From: Victivallaceae bacterium
GTDB taxonomy: Bacteria > Verrucomicrobiota > Lentisphaeria > Victivallales > Victivallaceae
Length of the DNA stretch: 5,314 bases
Direction: 5' to 3'
Assembly (NCBI GenBank): GCA_028717165.1
Contig: JAQUOK010000272.1
Location: 1-5,314 of the forward strand
A model generated the notes under the pieces. It worked only from the letters and a program-made list of their open reading frames with translations. It was not told the origin of the DNA and ran no database searches. A program made the position numbers and the translations under genes. Shown here one piece after another: positions 1 to 5,256 of the stretch. Position 1 is the first letter of the stretch. The number at the start of each line of letters is the position of its first letter.

Positions 1-40
1 CGACCTGTTCAGTTAAACAAGCATATATGGAAAAGGGAAG

Positions 41-412
41 ATGTTTGAAATAGATATAACCCGAAGTTTTTCAGCGGCGCATTGCCTCCGCGGCTATCAG
101 GGGGAATGCGCGTCTCTGCATGGACACAACTGGACGGTGCAGGCGGTTCTGCGGGTGAAAGAACTCGATAAGATCGGGATTGCGGTTGATTTTAAGAAAC
201 TGAAGAAGGATCTGGATGAAATTCTGGATGCGTTCGATCATACCAATATTTCGGATTATCCGGCTTTTGCCGAACTGAACCCGACCAGTGAAATAATCGC
301 CAAAACCATCTACGAAATACTTTCACCAAAAGTCAACGATGATAACGTAAAACTCTATAAGATAAGAGTTTGTGAATCTCCGACTTCCGGCGCAAGCTAT
401 TTCGAAGACTGA
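41..412 (+). CDS. queD: 6-carboxy-5,6,7,8-tetrahydropterin synthase (QueD)
   Basis: QueD is a cytoplasmic zinc enzyme of the PTPS/QueD family. It converts 7,8-dihydroneopterin triphosphate to 6-carboxy-tetrahydropterin, the second step from GTP toward preQ0 and queuosine. The 123-residue length is normal for bacterial QueD. The three zinc-ligand histidines are visible: H14 in FSAAH, and H27 and H29 in LHGHNW. The catalytic cysteine C23 lies just before LHGH, the Asp-His pair is D66-H67 (DHTNIS), the family motif NPTSE is at 80-84, and E112 in the C-terminal CES is the usual pterin-binding glutamate. The chosen ATG gives the typical N-terminus; a purine-rich GGAAAAGGGAAG (29-40) runs up to it, with GGA 9 nt from the ATG. 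The next gene, queE, performs the following reaction and starts 13 nt after this stop, so the two probably form an operon. The upstream gene lies outside the window. Confidence 0.96.
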   Translation: MFEIDITRSFSAAHCLRGYQGECASLHGHNWTVQAVLRVKELDKIGIAVDFKKLKKDLDEILDAFDHTNISDYPAFAELNPTSEIIAKTIYEILSPKVNDDNVKLYKIRVCESPTSGASYFED

Positions 413-415
413 TAC

Positions 416-419
416 GGAG
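416..419 (+). promoter_or_regulatory. ribosome binding site of queE
   Basis: GGAG lies six nt before the ATG at 426, in the short gap after the queD stop. It decides between the start at 426 and the in-frame ATG at 372, which has no comparable site. Confidence 0.7.
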
Positions 420-425
420 CGGCAA

Positions 426-1085
426 ATGCTTAACAGACAACTGTTGGTAAACGAAACATTCCTGAGTATTCAGGGGGAATCAAGCCATGCGGGGCGCCTG
501 TGTTTTTTTATCCGTCTGGCGGGCTGTAATCTGGACTGCGCTTATTGCGATACGGAATATGCCGGCAGCGCGGAAGACGGTGTCGCCATGACCGTGGACC
601 ATCTCGTGAGCCAGGCGAAACTGTCAAGGGTACGGCTGGTTGAGATCACCGGCGGCGAACCGCTCGGCCAGGCTAACACCCCGGTTCTGTGCCAGGCTTT
701 GCTTGCCGAGGGAATGGAAGTCATGGTGGAAACCAATGGTTCCCTGCCTTTAAGCCTGCTGCCTCCGGCAGTCAGGAAGATCGTGGACTGCAAGACTCCT
801 TCAAGCGGGATGGTGGAGTACAACCTGTATGACAATTTCCATATTCTCTCCGACCGGGACGAAGTGAAATTCGTCATTCTGGATTACCGGGATTACGAAT
901 TCGCCCTTACCGTAATAGAAAAATATAAACTCCGGAACAAAACCCCCAATATTTTATTGAGCCCGGTGTGGGGAGAACTTGATCCTGCCAGACTGGTTGC
1001 CTGGATGCGGGCGGACCTGCCCCCGGCCAGACTGAATCTGCAACTCCACAAAATAATCTGGGGGCCTGGGAAACGGGGTGTTTAG
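426..1085 (+). CDS. queE: 7-carboxy-7-deazaguanine synthase (QueE), radical SAM
   Basis: QueE is a radical S-adenosylmethionine enzyme that contracts the ring of 6-carboxy-tetrahydropterin, the QueD product, to 7-carboxy-7-deazaguanine, the precursor of preQ0. The protein has 219 residues. Visible motifs are SIQGE (14-18), the 4Fe-4S cluster motif CNLDCAYC with C34, C38 and C41 (the classical CX3CX2C spacing), TGGEP (75-79, SAM contact), ETNGS (102-106), DCKTPSS (121-127), LSP (178-180) and the C-terminal QLHKIIW (206-212), all typical of QueE. The start at 426 is preferred over an in-frame ATG at 372. It has GGAG at 416-419 six nt upstream and gives the usual family N-terminus, whereas the earlier start would overlap queD by 41 nt. 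Its end overlaps the end of the convergent regulator by 4 nt, and no terminator is visible between them. Confidence 0.96.
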   Translation: MLNRQLLVNETFLSIQGESSHAGRLCFFIRLAGCNLDCAYCDTEYAGSAEDGVAMTVDHLVSQAKLSRVRLVEITGGEPLGQANTPVLCQALLAEGMEVMVETNGSLPLSLLPPAVRKIVDCKTPSSGMVEYNLYDNFHILSDRDEVKFVILDYRDYEFALTVIEKYKLRNKTPNILLSPVWGELDPARLVAWMRADLPPARLNLQLHKIIWGPGKRGV

Positions 1086-2134
1086 CGGATATCCCTGACG
1101 CTGCCGCGTTCTATCAGCTTCGCGCGCAAATTCCTTTCAGGCGGCTTTACTCCGGAAATAATCCATTCTTTCAGCATTTCGACCGCTTCCCGGCCGATTT
1201 CCTCAACCGGCTGTTCGAGCGTTGTGAGCCCGACATGGGCCGCATCCGGCCAGGTAATGTTATCGTAGGAAATTATCGAAATATCTTCAGGTATCCTGAC
1301 GCCGAAATCGCGGCAGGCGCTGTAGAATTTCATTGCCCGGTGATCGCGCATGGCGAAAACCGCGGTCGGCCGGCTACCGGCCAGAAGCAATTGCCGTAAG
1401 TCAGGATATTGGCCGTTTTCGCCCGGTTGGATAATATTCTCAGGCGCAAGCGATATTTCATCCTCAGCCAGGGCGCCGCGGAATCCGGCGAGTATCTCTT
1501 TGTAAAAATAATTTTCCAAAGGGCCGGCGACCACGCCGATATGACGGTGGCCTCTGGCGGTTAAATAGCGCCCCGCCTGGCGGCCGATATTGCGGAAATC
1601 CATCCGGCAGCACAATGCGGAATCATCCCGTTCCTGATTGGCTACCAGATAAGGTATTCCGACGGTTTCCAGGGAGGAAAACATGGTTTTTCTTTCCCAG
1701 CCTTCGAGAAAAATAAGTCCCTGAATATCGCCTTTCGCATGTCGCGAGGCCAGTTCGTTCATGAAAACAGCCGTGTCGGAAAATGACATTACGACTTCGG
1801 CATGGTTTTCCGCGGCTTCAGCGCAAATACCCGCCAGGATACCCATGGCTTCGTTCGCTTTCGGGAAAATGATCGTGCCGTTGAAACGAACCAGAAAACG
1901 TTCAAGGGAAAGTTTCTTCTTTGTTTTGATGACTTTCGCCCCGCGGCCGGGAATCAGACAGACCAGGTTTTCTGTCCGCAGTTTACGCAATATGGTGCGG
2001 ATTACGCCGCGGCCGGTGCCGTAATTTTGCGCCAGCTCCCGTTCCGAGGGGAGAAATTCAGCCTGACAATATTTGCCGTTCTGTATGTCCCCGCGGATTT
2101 TTTCCAAAACTGAAGCCGTATGCGCTCTGACCAT
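1082..2134 (-). CDS. GntR-LacI hybrid transcriptional regulator (AraR-like)
   Basis: This is a 350-residue DNA-binding repressor-type protein. Residues about 5-68 form a GntR winged helix-turn-helix: LPSERELA (28-35), the recognition region TGRGVIRTILRKL (40-52) and the wing PGRGAKV (62-68). Residues about 87-348 form a periplasmic-binding-protein-like domain of the LacI/GalR type, shown by RQAGRYLTARGHRHIGVVAGP (185-205), GFRGALAE (217-224), IPEDISIISYDNI (281-293), LTTLEQP (303-309) and the terminal IERGS (341-345). This architecture is that of AraR of Bacillus subtilis; such proteins usually sense a sugar or sugar derivative. The ligand cannot be read from sequence. No sugar catabolic gene is next to it, so its target is unknown apart from a possible site upstream of itself. 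The start is supported by GGAAGG 8 nt upstream. The 3' end overlaps queE by 4 nt, tail to tail. Confidence 0.93.
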   Translation of the reverse strand: MVRAHTASVLEKIRGDIQNGKYCQAEFLPSERELAQNYGTGRGVIRTILRKLRTENLVCLIPGRGAKVIKTKKKLSLERFLVRFNGTIIFPKANEAMGILAGICAEAAENHAEVVMSFSDTAVFMNELASRHAKGDIQGLIFLEGWERKTMFSSLETVGIPYLVANQERDDSALCCRMDFRNIGRQAGRYLTARGHRHIGVVAGPLENYFYKEILAGFRGALAEDEISLAPENIIQPGENGQYPDLRQLLLAGSRPTAVFAMRDHRAMKFYSACRDFGVRIPEDISIISYDNITWPDAAHVGLTTLEQPVEEIGREAVEMLKEWIISGVKPPERNLRAKLIERGSVRDIR

Positions 2135-2142
2135 TAAAAAAA

Positions 2143-2148
2143 CCTTCC
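2143..2148 (-). promoter_or_regulatory. ribosome binding site of the GntR-LacI regulator
   Basis: On the minus strand GGAAGG is followed by an 8-nt T-rich spacer and the ATG at 2134. It fixes the regulator's start. Confidence 0.75.
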
Positions 2149-2167
2149 GTTATTTTCTCAAATAAGC

Positions 2168-2188
2168 TTAACCGCTTACTGCGTTAAC
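2168..2188. promoter_or_regulatory. candidate operator, near-palindrome upstream of the regulator
   Basis: The plus strand reads TTAACCGC, TTACT, GCGTTAAC: two nearly inverted arms around a 5-nt centre. Within it, TAACCGCTTA (2169-2178) also fits the TAANCGNTTA half-symmetric pattern common to LacI-type sites. It lies immediately downstream of, and touching, the candidate -10 box, where a repressor would block transcription. Autoregulation by the neighbouring regulator is an inference. The regulator's DNA-binding domain is GntR-type, so resemblance to a LacI-type site may be fortuitous. Confidence 0.4.
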
Positions 2189-2213
2189 ATAGCTTGAAAA
2201 ACCGGAAAATCAA
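2186..2213 (-). promoter_or_regulatory. candidate sigma70-type promoter of the regulator
   Basis: On the minus strand TTGATT (2213-2208) is followed after 16 nt by TATGTT (2191-2186), about 50 nt before the ATG. Each box matches the consensus at four of six positions. This is a moderate match, made more plausible by the adjacent near-palindrome. The 2135-2277 gap otherwise shows no gene and no convincing terminator for the upstream operon. Confidence 0.35.
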
Positions 2214-2277
2214 TTGTCTTGCAGTAAATCGCTTCGCCGGGACAAAATCGGCTTCTCCTATATGTTCCATGTTATCT

Positions 2278-2631
2278 TCAGCCTTCTCTGCAACCCGGAA
2301 ACTTATTTCTATCTTTTGCCGGAAATACGCTGTTCCGGGAACTTTGGTCACTGGAAAGCTTCTGTATACAAAAAGTTATCGCAAGTATGCAAAATGAAGT
2401 CAGCGCCGAAATCATAACAGTTATATCCGGACCCGTATCGAGAACGCCGCAGTCGTTTTCCGCGTTCGCCTCCAGATAAAACATAAAAGCAAAAAGTACA
2501 AGCATCGCGATTACCGGAGTTAACCATATACCGACTTTAGGTTTTTCCCTCAGCAGCATGATAATAAACGCTCCAGCGGCCGGAATAATGCAAAAATACA
2601 GCAGAATTGTTTCGAACAAACTTCCTTCCAT
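2278..2631 (-). CDS. small three-helix membrane protein of unknown function
   Basis: I do not recognise this 117-residue protein. It has three strongly hydrophobic stretches predicted to cross the membrane, at about 6-27, 35-53 and 68-90. A short acidic loop (EANAEND, 54-60) lies between helices two and three, and a polar, basic tail follows from about 91. There is no cleavable signal peptide motif. Expression is well supported: AAGGAGG lies 8 nt upstream of the ATG, the best Shine-Dalgarno in the window. It starts about 40 nt after the stop of the glycosyltransferase C-terminal frame on the same strand, so it is probably the last gene of that operon and may act with the membrane glycosyltransferase. 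That role is inferred from position only. The tail after 91 looks of lower complexity and the true end could differ in relatives. Confidence 0.7.
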   Translation of the reverse strand: MEGSLFETILLYFCIIPAAGAFIIMLLREKPKVGIWLTPVIAMLVLFAFMFYLEANAENDCGVLDTGPDITVMISALTSFCILAITFCIQKLSSDQSSRNSVFPAKDRNKFPGCREG

Positions 2632-2639
2632 TATAATTT

Positions 2640-2646
2640 CCTCCTT
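2640..2646 (-). promoter_or_regulatory. strong Shine-Dalgarno of the small membrane protein
   Basis: AAGGAGG on the minus strand lies 8 nt before the ATG at 2631. It is the main evidence that the small open frame is a real gene. Confidence 0.8.
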
Positions 2647-2671
2647 TTTATGAACTTATCAAAAAAAATGA

Positions 2672-3388
2672 CTAACGCCAAATACGTGTTTTGTTAAACC
2701 CGCACAAACGCACGATCACATAACAGCCGCCGTCGTTCCTTCTGGATTCGGAACGGAATATTTCCTTTACCGGAAGCGGCTCCCCGTTCTTTTGCCGGTA
2801 GATTTCCTTGGCGGTTTCCAGATCTTTCTCCCTGAAAATAAAGTAAACCGCACCCTTGCCGGGGGACTGTGAATTTATCAGTCCGTGGAGTTGCCGGGTT
2901 CTCAATTCGGGAGATGCGCATATTTCCCCGGCCGCCTGAACGGCAAAGCCGGAATGAAAACGCAGACGTCTGGTTTCGCCGGAAAAATCATAGATATTTA
3001 CCTTGGATATGCCGGATTTCTGAACGATAGCGCTAAGCGCGTTGCTCATCTCCGGAATATAAGCTTTGGGATGGCGCGGCTTTAAAGCCTTTCCGATACA
3101 GATGCATACGACAATGAAAAATACTGAATTGACGATCCGGGGATTTAGTTTCACGGGGGCAAAGGCCGACAGATAAGCCGCAAACGGAATACCCGGAATC
3201 AGCAGAAATATATAATACCGGCTCGATACGGAATCCATAATACATGAACGCAACAGCGTCATCACCAGAATTGTTATGATCAAAAAAACTATTTTCCGGT
3301 TTCCCAGCAGTTTTCTGCGCCTGATAACAAAAATTATCATACCGCCGACAAGCAGCAGCAGGAAAGGGAAAAATAATATTTTAACCAT
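2672..3388 (-). CDS. GT39-like membrane glycosyltransferase, C-terminal half (split gene)
   Basis: The frame has 238 residues. Four hydrophobic segments (about 2-20, 32-50, 58-75, 85-99) are followed by a soluble domain from about 100 to the end. SSRYYIFLLIPGIPFAAYLS (55-74) matches the pattern of the late membrane helices in GT39/ArnT-like GT-C enzymes, usually near an RYxLP-type motif. There is no acidic N-terminal loop or signal here; those are in the preceding frame. The ATG at 3388 has no Shine-Dalgarno. The frame stays open upstream to a TAA at 3437-3439, thus overlapping the end of the preceding gene, and the extra residues (F-C-C-N-S-E-A-I-E-I-F-Y-S-L-K-S) would link smoothly to it. 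I infer one ancestral gene broken by a 1-nt insertion, or equivalent, at 3426-3439. Two separately translated subunits remain possible: GGAGG at 3418-3422 lies 8 nt before an in-frame ATT. Confidence 0.75.
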   Translation of the reverse strand: MVKILFFPFLLLLVGGMIIFVIRRRKLLGNRKIVFLIITILVMTLLRSCIMDSVSSRYYIFLLIPGIPFAAYLSAFAPVKLNPRIVNSVFFIVVCICIGKALKPRHPKAYIPEMSNALSAIVQKSGISKVNIYDFSGETRRLRFHSGFAVQAAGEICASPELRTRQLHGLINSQSPGKGAVYFIFREKDLETAKEIYRQKNGEPLPVKEIFRSESRRNDGGCYVIVRLCGFNKTRIWR

Positions 3389-3425
3389 ACTTTTAAGTGA
3401 ATAAAAAATTTCTATAGCCTCCGAA

Positions 3426-4187
3426 TTACAACAAAATTAATCTGGAAATTGCGTGCTTGAACAGATTCTGCCCGTAATAGACGACAGGTACGCCGATTAT
3501 AAACAGTGACAGAACAAACGTTAAAACGGCCGAAACGGAAAACAGCGCCAAGGCTTTCAGGCCCGGTAAAAGCTCCCGCCTGTCTTTTAACGCCGGGAGA
3601 AGCTCGAATATCCCGACAATGAACACAAATTCCAGACTTTCATATCTGAATAAAGCGGCCAGGCCGATAAGCGCTCCCGCTCCGGCCCGGAGCCGGACGG
3701 AACTGTTTTGTATCGCGGACAGCATAAACGCCGTACCGGCCGCGACCAATGCCAGTCCCCAGCCTTCGCGTAAACAAGACGCGCTTAACCGTATTGCGTA
3801 AGGATGAACCGCCGCCAGCAGCGCGGCGGTGAGGGCGCAGCGACGGTTGCCGAATAAAATCAGCGTCAAATAAAACATCACGGTAATGAAAAAAACGCCC
3901 GACAGGATATTTACCGTCCTTCCCGCCAGCAGGAAACTTCCGAATAAAGGGCGGAAAAACTTCATCAGAAATAAAAGCATCGGAGGAATATATTCATTCC
4001 CGTATGCCGTCCTGAAATCCGTTTTTTCCCACTTTTCAGCCAAAGTCAGATACAAAACTTCATCACGCTGAAGGTAAGTGGTTTCCAGCGCCCTTGCCAG
4101 GCGTAAACCCGCCCCCAGTACGATAACGGCGGCAAGGCATATACTTATTCCGCTCTTTTTTGACAGAATCATTTTTGACAGAATCAT
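3426..4187 (-). CDS. GT39-like membrane glycosyltransferase, N-terminal half (split gene)
   Basis: This is a 253-residue multi-pass inner-membrane protein, the N-terminal part of a GT-C fold enzyme (GT39/ArnT/PMT_2-like). Such enzymes transfer sugars from polyprenyl-phosphate carriers to protein, lipid A or glycans on the outer side of the inner membrane. The first helix (about 14-33) is followed by an outer loop with QRDEVLY (40-46), whose D42-E43 pair corresponds to the conserved acidic motif of the family. Later features typical of GT-C proteins are CLREGWGLALV (138-148) and LFRYESLEFVFIV (179-191). It ends at ISRLILL, just after a helix and loop, at about half the usual family length; the missing half is encoded by the next frame. 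The substrate cannot be told. The N-terminus repeats MILSK twice because of a 15-bp tandem duplication, so 4172 is an equally possible start. No strong Shine-Dalgarno precedes either ATG. Confidence 0.8.
   Translation of the reverse strand: MILSKMILSKKSGISICLAAVIVLGAGLRLARALETTYLQRDEVLYLTLAEKWEKTDFRTAYGNEYIPPMLLFLMKFFRPLFGSFLLAGRTVNILSGVFFITVMFYLTLILFGNRRCALTAALLAAVHPYAIRLSASCLREGWGLALVAAGTAFMLSAIQNSSVRLRAGAGALIGLAALFRYESLEFVFIVGIFELLPALKDRRELLPGLKALALFSVSAVLTFVLSLFIIGVPVVYYGQNLFKHAISRLILL
4158..4187. repeat. perfect 15-bp tandem duplication over the start codon
   Basis: TTTTGACAGAATCAT occurs twice head to tail (4158-4172 and 4173-4187), and a further TTTT follows at 4188. Read on the minus strand each unit is ATG ATT CTG TCA AAA, so the duplication is in frame and doubles both the start codon and the first five residues of the glycosyltransferase. 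Confidence 0.95.
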
Positions 4188-4208
4188 TTTTCTTGAATTT
4201 GTGTTTTT

Positions 4209-4229
4209 CCTTAAACCTTAAATCTTAAA
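4209..4229. repeat. three tandem 7-bp repeats
   Basis: CCTTAAA, CCTTAAA, TCTTAAA run without gaps, about 20 nt upstream of the glycosyltransferase start. On the minus strand they supply AAGG and A/T-rich stretches within the likely leader or promoter. Copy-number change would alter spacing there. No clear -35/-10 pair was found around them. Confidence 0.85.
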
Positions 4230-4276
4230 TAATTCCCGGCTCAGGCCCGCTCGTGCCGCCAACCTTTAGTCCCGCA

Positions 4277-4356
4277 CGGCTGGGGACAGCCGCGGCTACA
4301 CCGGGAAACTCTGCATGTTGAGAAACCGGATGTAGCCGCCCCTGTCCTCAGGGGCG
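4277..4356. repeat. pair of inverted REP-like palindromes
   Basis: The left unit is a hairpin CGGCTG, loop GGGA, CAGCCG (4277-4292) continuing into GCGGCTACA (4292-4300). The right unit is TGTAGCCGC (4331-4339) running into a hairpin CGCCCCTG, loop TCCT, CAGGGGCG (4337-4356). The two units are in inverted orientation around a 30-nt centre (4301-4330) that itself holds CCGG and CTC/GAG complements. The whole block can also fold as one long hairpin: 4281-4300 pairs with 4331-4350 with only two mismatches and one G-T. The layout resembles a bacterial interspersed mosaic element made of two REP units. The family is not identified. Confidence 0.75.
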
Positions 4357-4367
4357 TAGGGAACGTT

Positions 4368-4433
4368 GCATGAGAGTTGAACTCCGGAATTCCATTAACG
4401 TCTCCTGCTCCCCCTATGGAGAGTTTCTCATGC
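4368..4433. repeat. interrupted inverted repeat
   Basis: GCATGAGA (4368-4375) and TCTCATGC (4426-4433) are perfect complements. Inside, AACTC (4380-4384) pairs with GAGTT (4421-4425), leaving GTTG bulged on one side. Parts of it (AACTCT and CATG) recur in the centre of the preceding REP-like pair (4307-4317), suggesting common origin or one larger structured element. It ends where the terminator begins. Confidence 0.6.
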
Positions 4434-4457
4434 CGGGTTTTTTGAGCCCGGTTTTTT
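4433..4457 (+). terminator. plus-strand intrinsic terminator without an obvious gene
   Basis: The hairpin CCGGG (4433-4437), 9-nt loop TTTTTTGAG, CCCGG (4447-4451) is followed at once by TTTTTT, then ATTTTTT. The U-tract lies on the plus side only, so it terminates plus-strand transcripts. Both flanking genes are on the minus strand and the T-tract overlaps the stop codon of the recombinase. It may end a noncoding RNA from the preceding gap or shield the recombinase gene from antisense reading. Confidence 0.65.
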
Positions 4458-5256
4458 ATTTTTTGCGCGGAGCCCGGTACAAACTTTCGAGCGCAATCCG
4501 GTTTTTCTTTTGCAGGAGCGACAAATAAAGTTCGGTCGTCTTGATGGAAGCGTGCCCCATCTGTTCTTTCAGAAACCTTATATCCACCCCGGCGTCAAGT
4601 GAAAAAGTCGCGTAAGTATGTCGCAGGCTGTGAATGGAATACGCTGTTCTCAATCCGGCTTCCGCAGCACATTTTTTAAACGCTTTTTCCAGCGACCGGG
4701 TGGTAAGCCGTCGGCCTTTGCCGGAAACCAGCAGATAATCCTCCGGCAGAACGCCAAAACCCAGTTTTTCCCTGAGCCGCAGATATTCGAAACAAATTTT
4801 CTTGAATTCCGAATTGATCCAGACGTCACGCCGTTTGCGTCCCTTTCCTTCCCGTACGATCAGTGAAGAATGTTCCCCCTGAATAACCAGATCCTTTACT
4901 TTTAAGCCCGCCATTTCCATTACCCTCAGACCTGAAAAAAGCCCTAATTCCACCATAAACCAGTTCCGAACCAGGTTTATCTTTTTTCCCTTTATTCCAT
5001 GATGTTTGAATGCCAGACACACTGCTTTAAGCTTACGACATTCTTCCATCCATAAGACTTTTTCTTCAACCGGTTTCCAGTGGGGGCTCTTTGAGGATGG
5101 TTCAGAAAACTCCTCTTTTCTGAACAGTTTTGAGGTAAATGTAGAATAGATAGAAGGAACTCGGATATAAAGTTTTTCCGAGTTTAAGAAAGCAACGTGC
5201 TTAAATTTTTGACAATGTGATTTCATAATATGAAATAAAACTACTGGGGTATCCAC
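4456..5256 (-). CDS. tyrosine recombinase/integrase, start uncertain
   Basis: This is a site-specific tyrosine recombinase (phage integrase family) that cuts and rejoins DNA through a 3'-phosphotyrosine bond. All catalytic residues are present when counted from the GTG at 5256: R111 in GLFSGLRVMEMAGL, K138 in REGKGRKRR, H209 and R212 in HSLRHTY, H235 in QMGHAS and Y244 in TTELYL, with normal spacing. The catalytic domain covers about 65-260. The 266-residue frame is shorter than XerC/D-type enzymes (about 300), and residues 1-65 do not resemble the usual helical core-binding domain. No start has a good Shine-Dalgarno: candidates are GTG 5256, ATG 5226 and ATG 5049. The frame has no stop between 5256 and the window edge, so the gene might also continue outside. 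Several perfect inverted repeats lie under residues 1-52, which suggests part of this stretch is not ordinary coding DNA. No partner gene or cargo is visible, so its target is unknown. Confidence 0.88.
   Translation of the reverse strand: MDTPVVLFHIMKSHCQKFKHVAFLNSEKLYIRVPSIYSTFTSKLFRKEEFSEPSSKSPHWKPVEEKVLWMEECRKLKAVCLAFKHHGIKGKKINLVRNWFMVELGLFSGLRVMEMAGLKVKDLVIQGEHSSLIVREGKGRKRRDVWINSEFKKICFEYLRLREKLGFGVLPEDYLLVSGKGRRLTTRSLEKAFKKCAAEAGLRTAYSIHSLRHTYATFSLDAGVDIRFLKEQMGHASIKTTELYLSLLQKKNRIALESLYRAPRKK
5100..5125. repeat. perfect 10-bp inverted repeat with GAGGAG loop
   Basis: GTTCAGAAAA (5100-5109) and TTTTCTGAAC (5116-5125) are perfect complements around a 6-nt loop. On the minus strand, the sense of the recombinase, the loop reads GAGGAG, a Shine-Dalgarno-like sequence. 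The next in-frame ATG is at 5049, too far for normal initiation. Confidence 0.85.
5158..5184. repeat. perfect 8-bp inverted repeat
   Basis: AACTCGGA (5158-5165) and TCCGAGTT (5177-5184) flank an 11-nt A/T-rich loop. It lies under the N-terminal part of the recombinase frame. Confidence 0.75.
5220..5236. repeat. 17-bp A/T-rich palindrome
   Basis: ATTTCATA, central A, TATGAAAT is perfectly symmetric over 8 bp per arm. It covers the possible ATG start at 5226 of the recombinase. It could be a protein-binding site, for instance for a repressor or the recombinase itself. Confidence 0.75.

Noticed and set aside
1..40. End of an upstream gene or a preQ1 riboswitch before queD
   Set aside because: Only 40 nt are available; two frames run open from the edge but neither matches a known queC or other C-terminus, and no aptamer fold is visible.
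372..425. Earlier in-frame ATG for queE at 372
   Set aside because: It would overlap queD by 41 nt, lacks a ribosome binding site and adds 18 residues not typical of QueE; the ATG at 426 has GGAG at good distance.
2220..2277. Terminator for the glycosyltransferase operon
   Set aside because: The only stem (GCCG/CGGC) has four base pairs, a 9-nt loop and no following T-tract on the minus strand.
2194..2417. Short plus-strand frames opposite the regulator promoter and the small membrane protein
   Set aside because: They have no ribosome binding site, no recognisable domain and overlap a better supported minus-strand gene and promoter region.
3402..3408. Slippery heptamer TTTTTTA (minus sense) that could give programmed frameshifting between the glycosyltransferase halves
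   Set aside because: The first frame already stops at 3426-3428, before this site, and joining the halves needs a +1 shift whereas this heptamer promotes -1.
4188..4455. attC-like cassette site or SRP, tmRNA or RNase P RNA in the gap
   Set aside because: The stems lack the attC end consensus, the recombinase lacks an integron-specific insertion between its catalytic boxes, and none of the conserved motifs of those RNAs are present.
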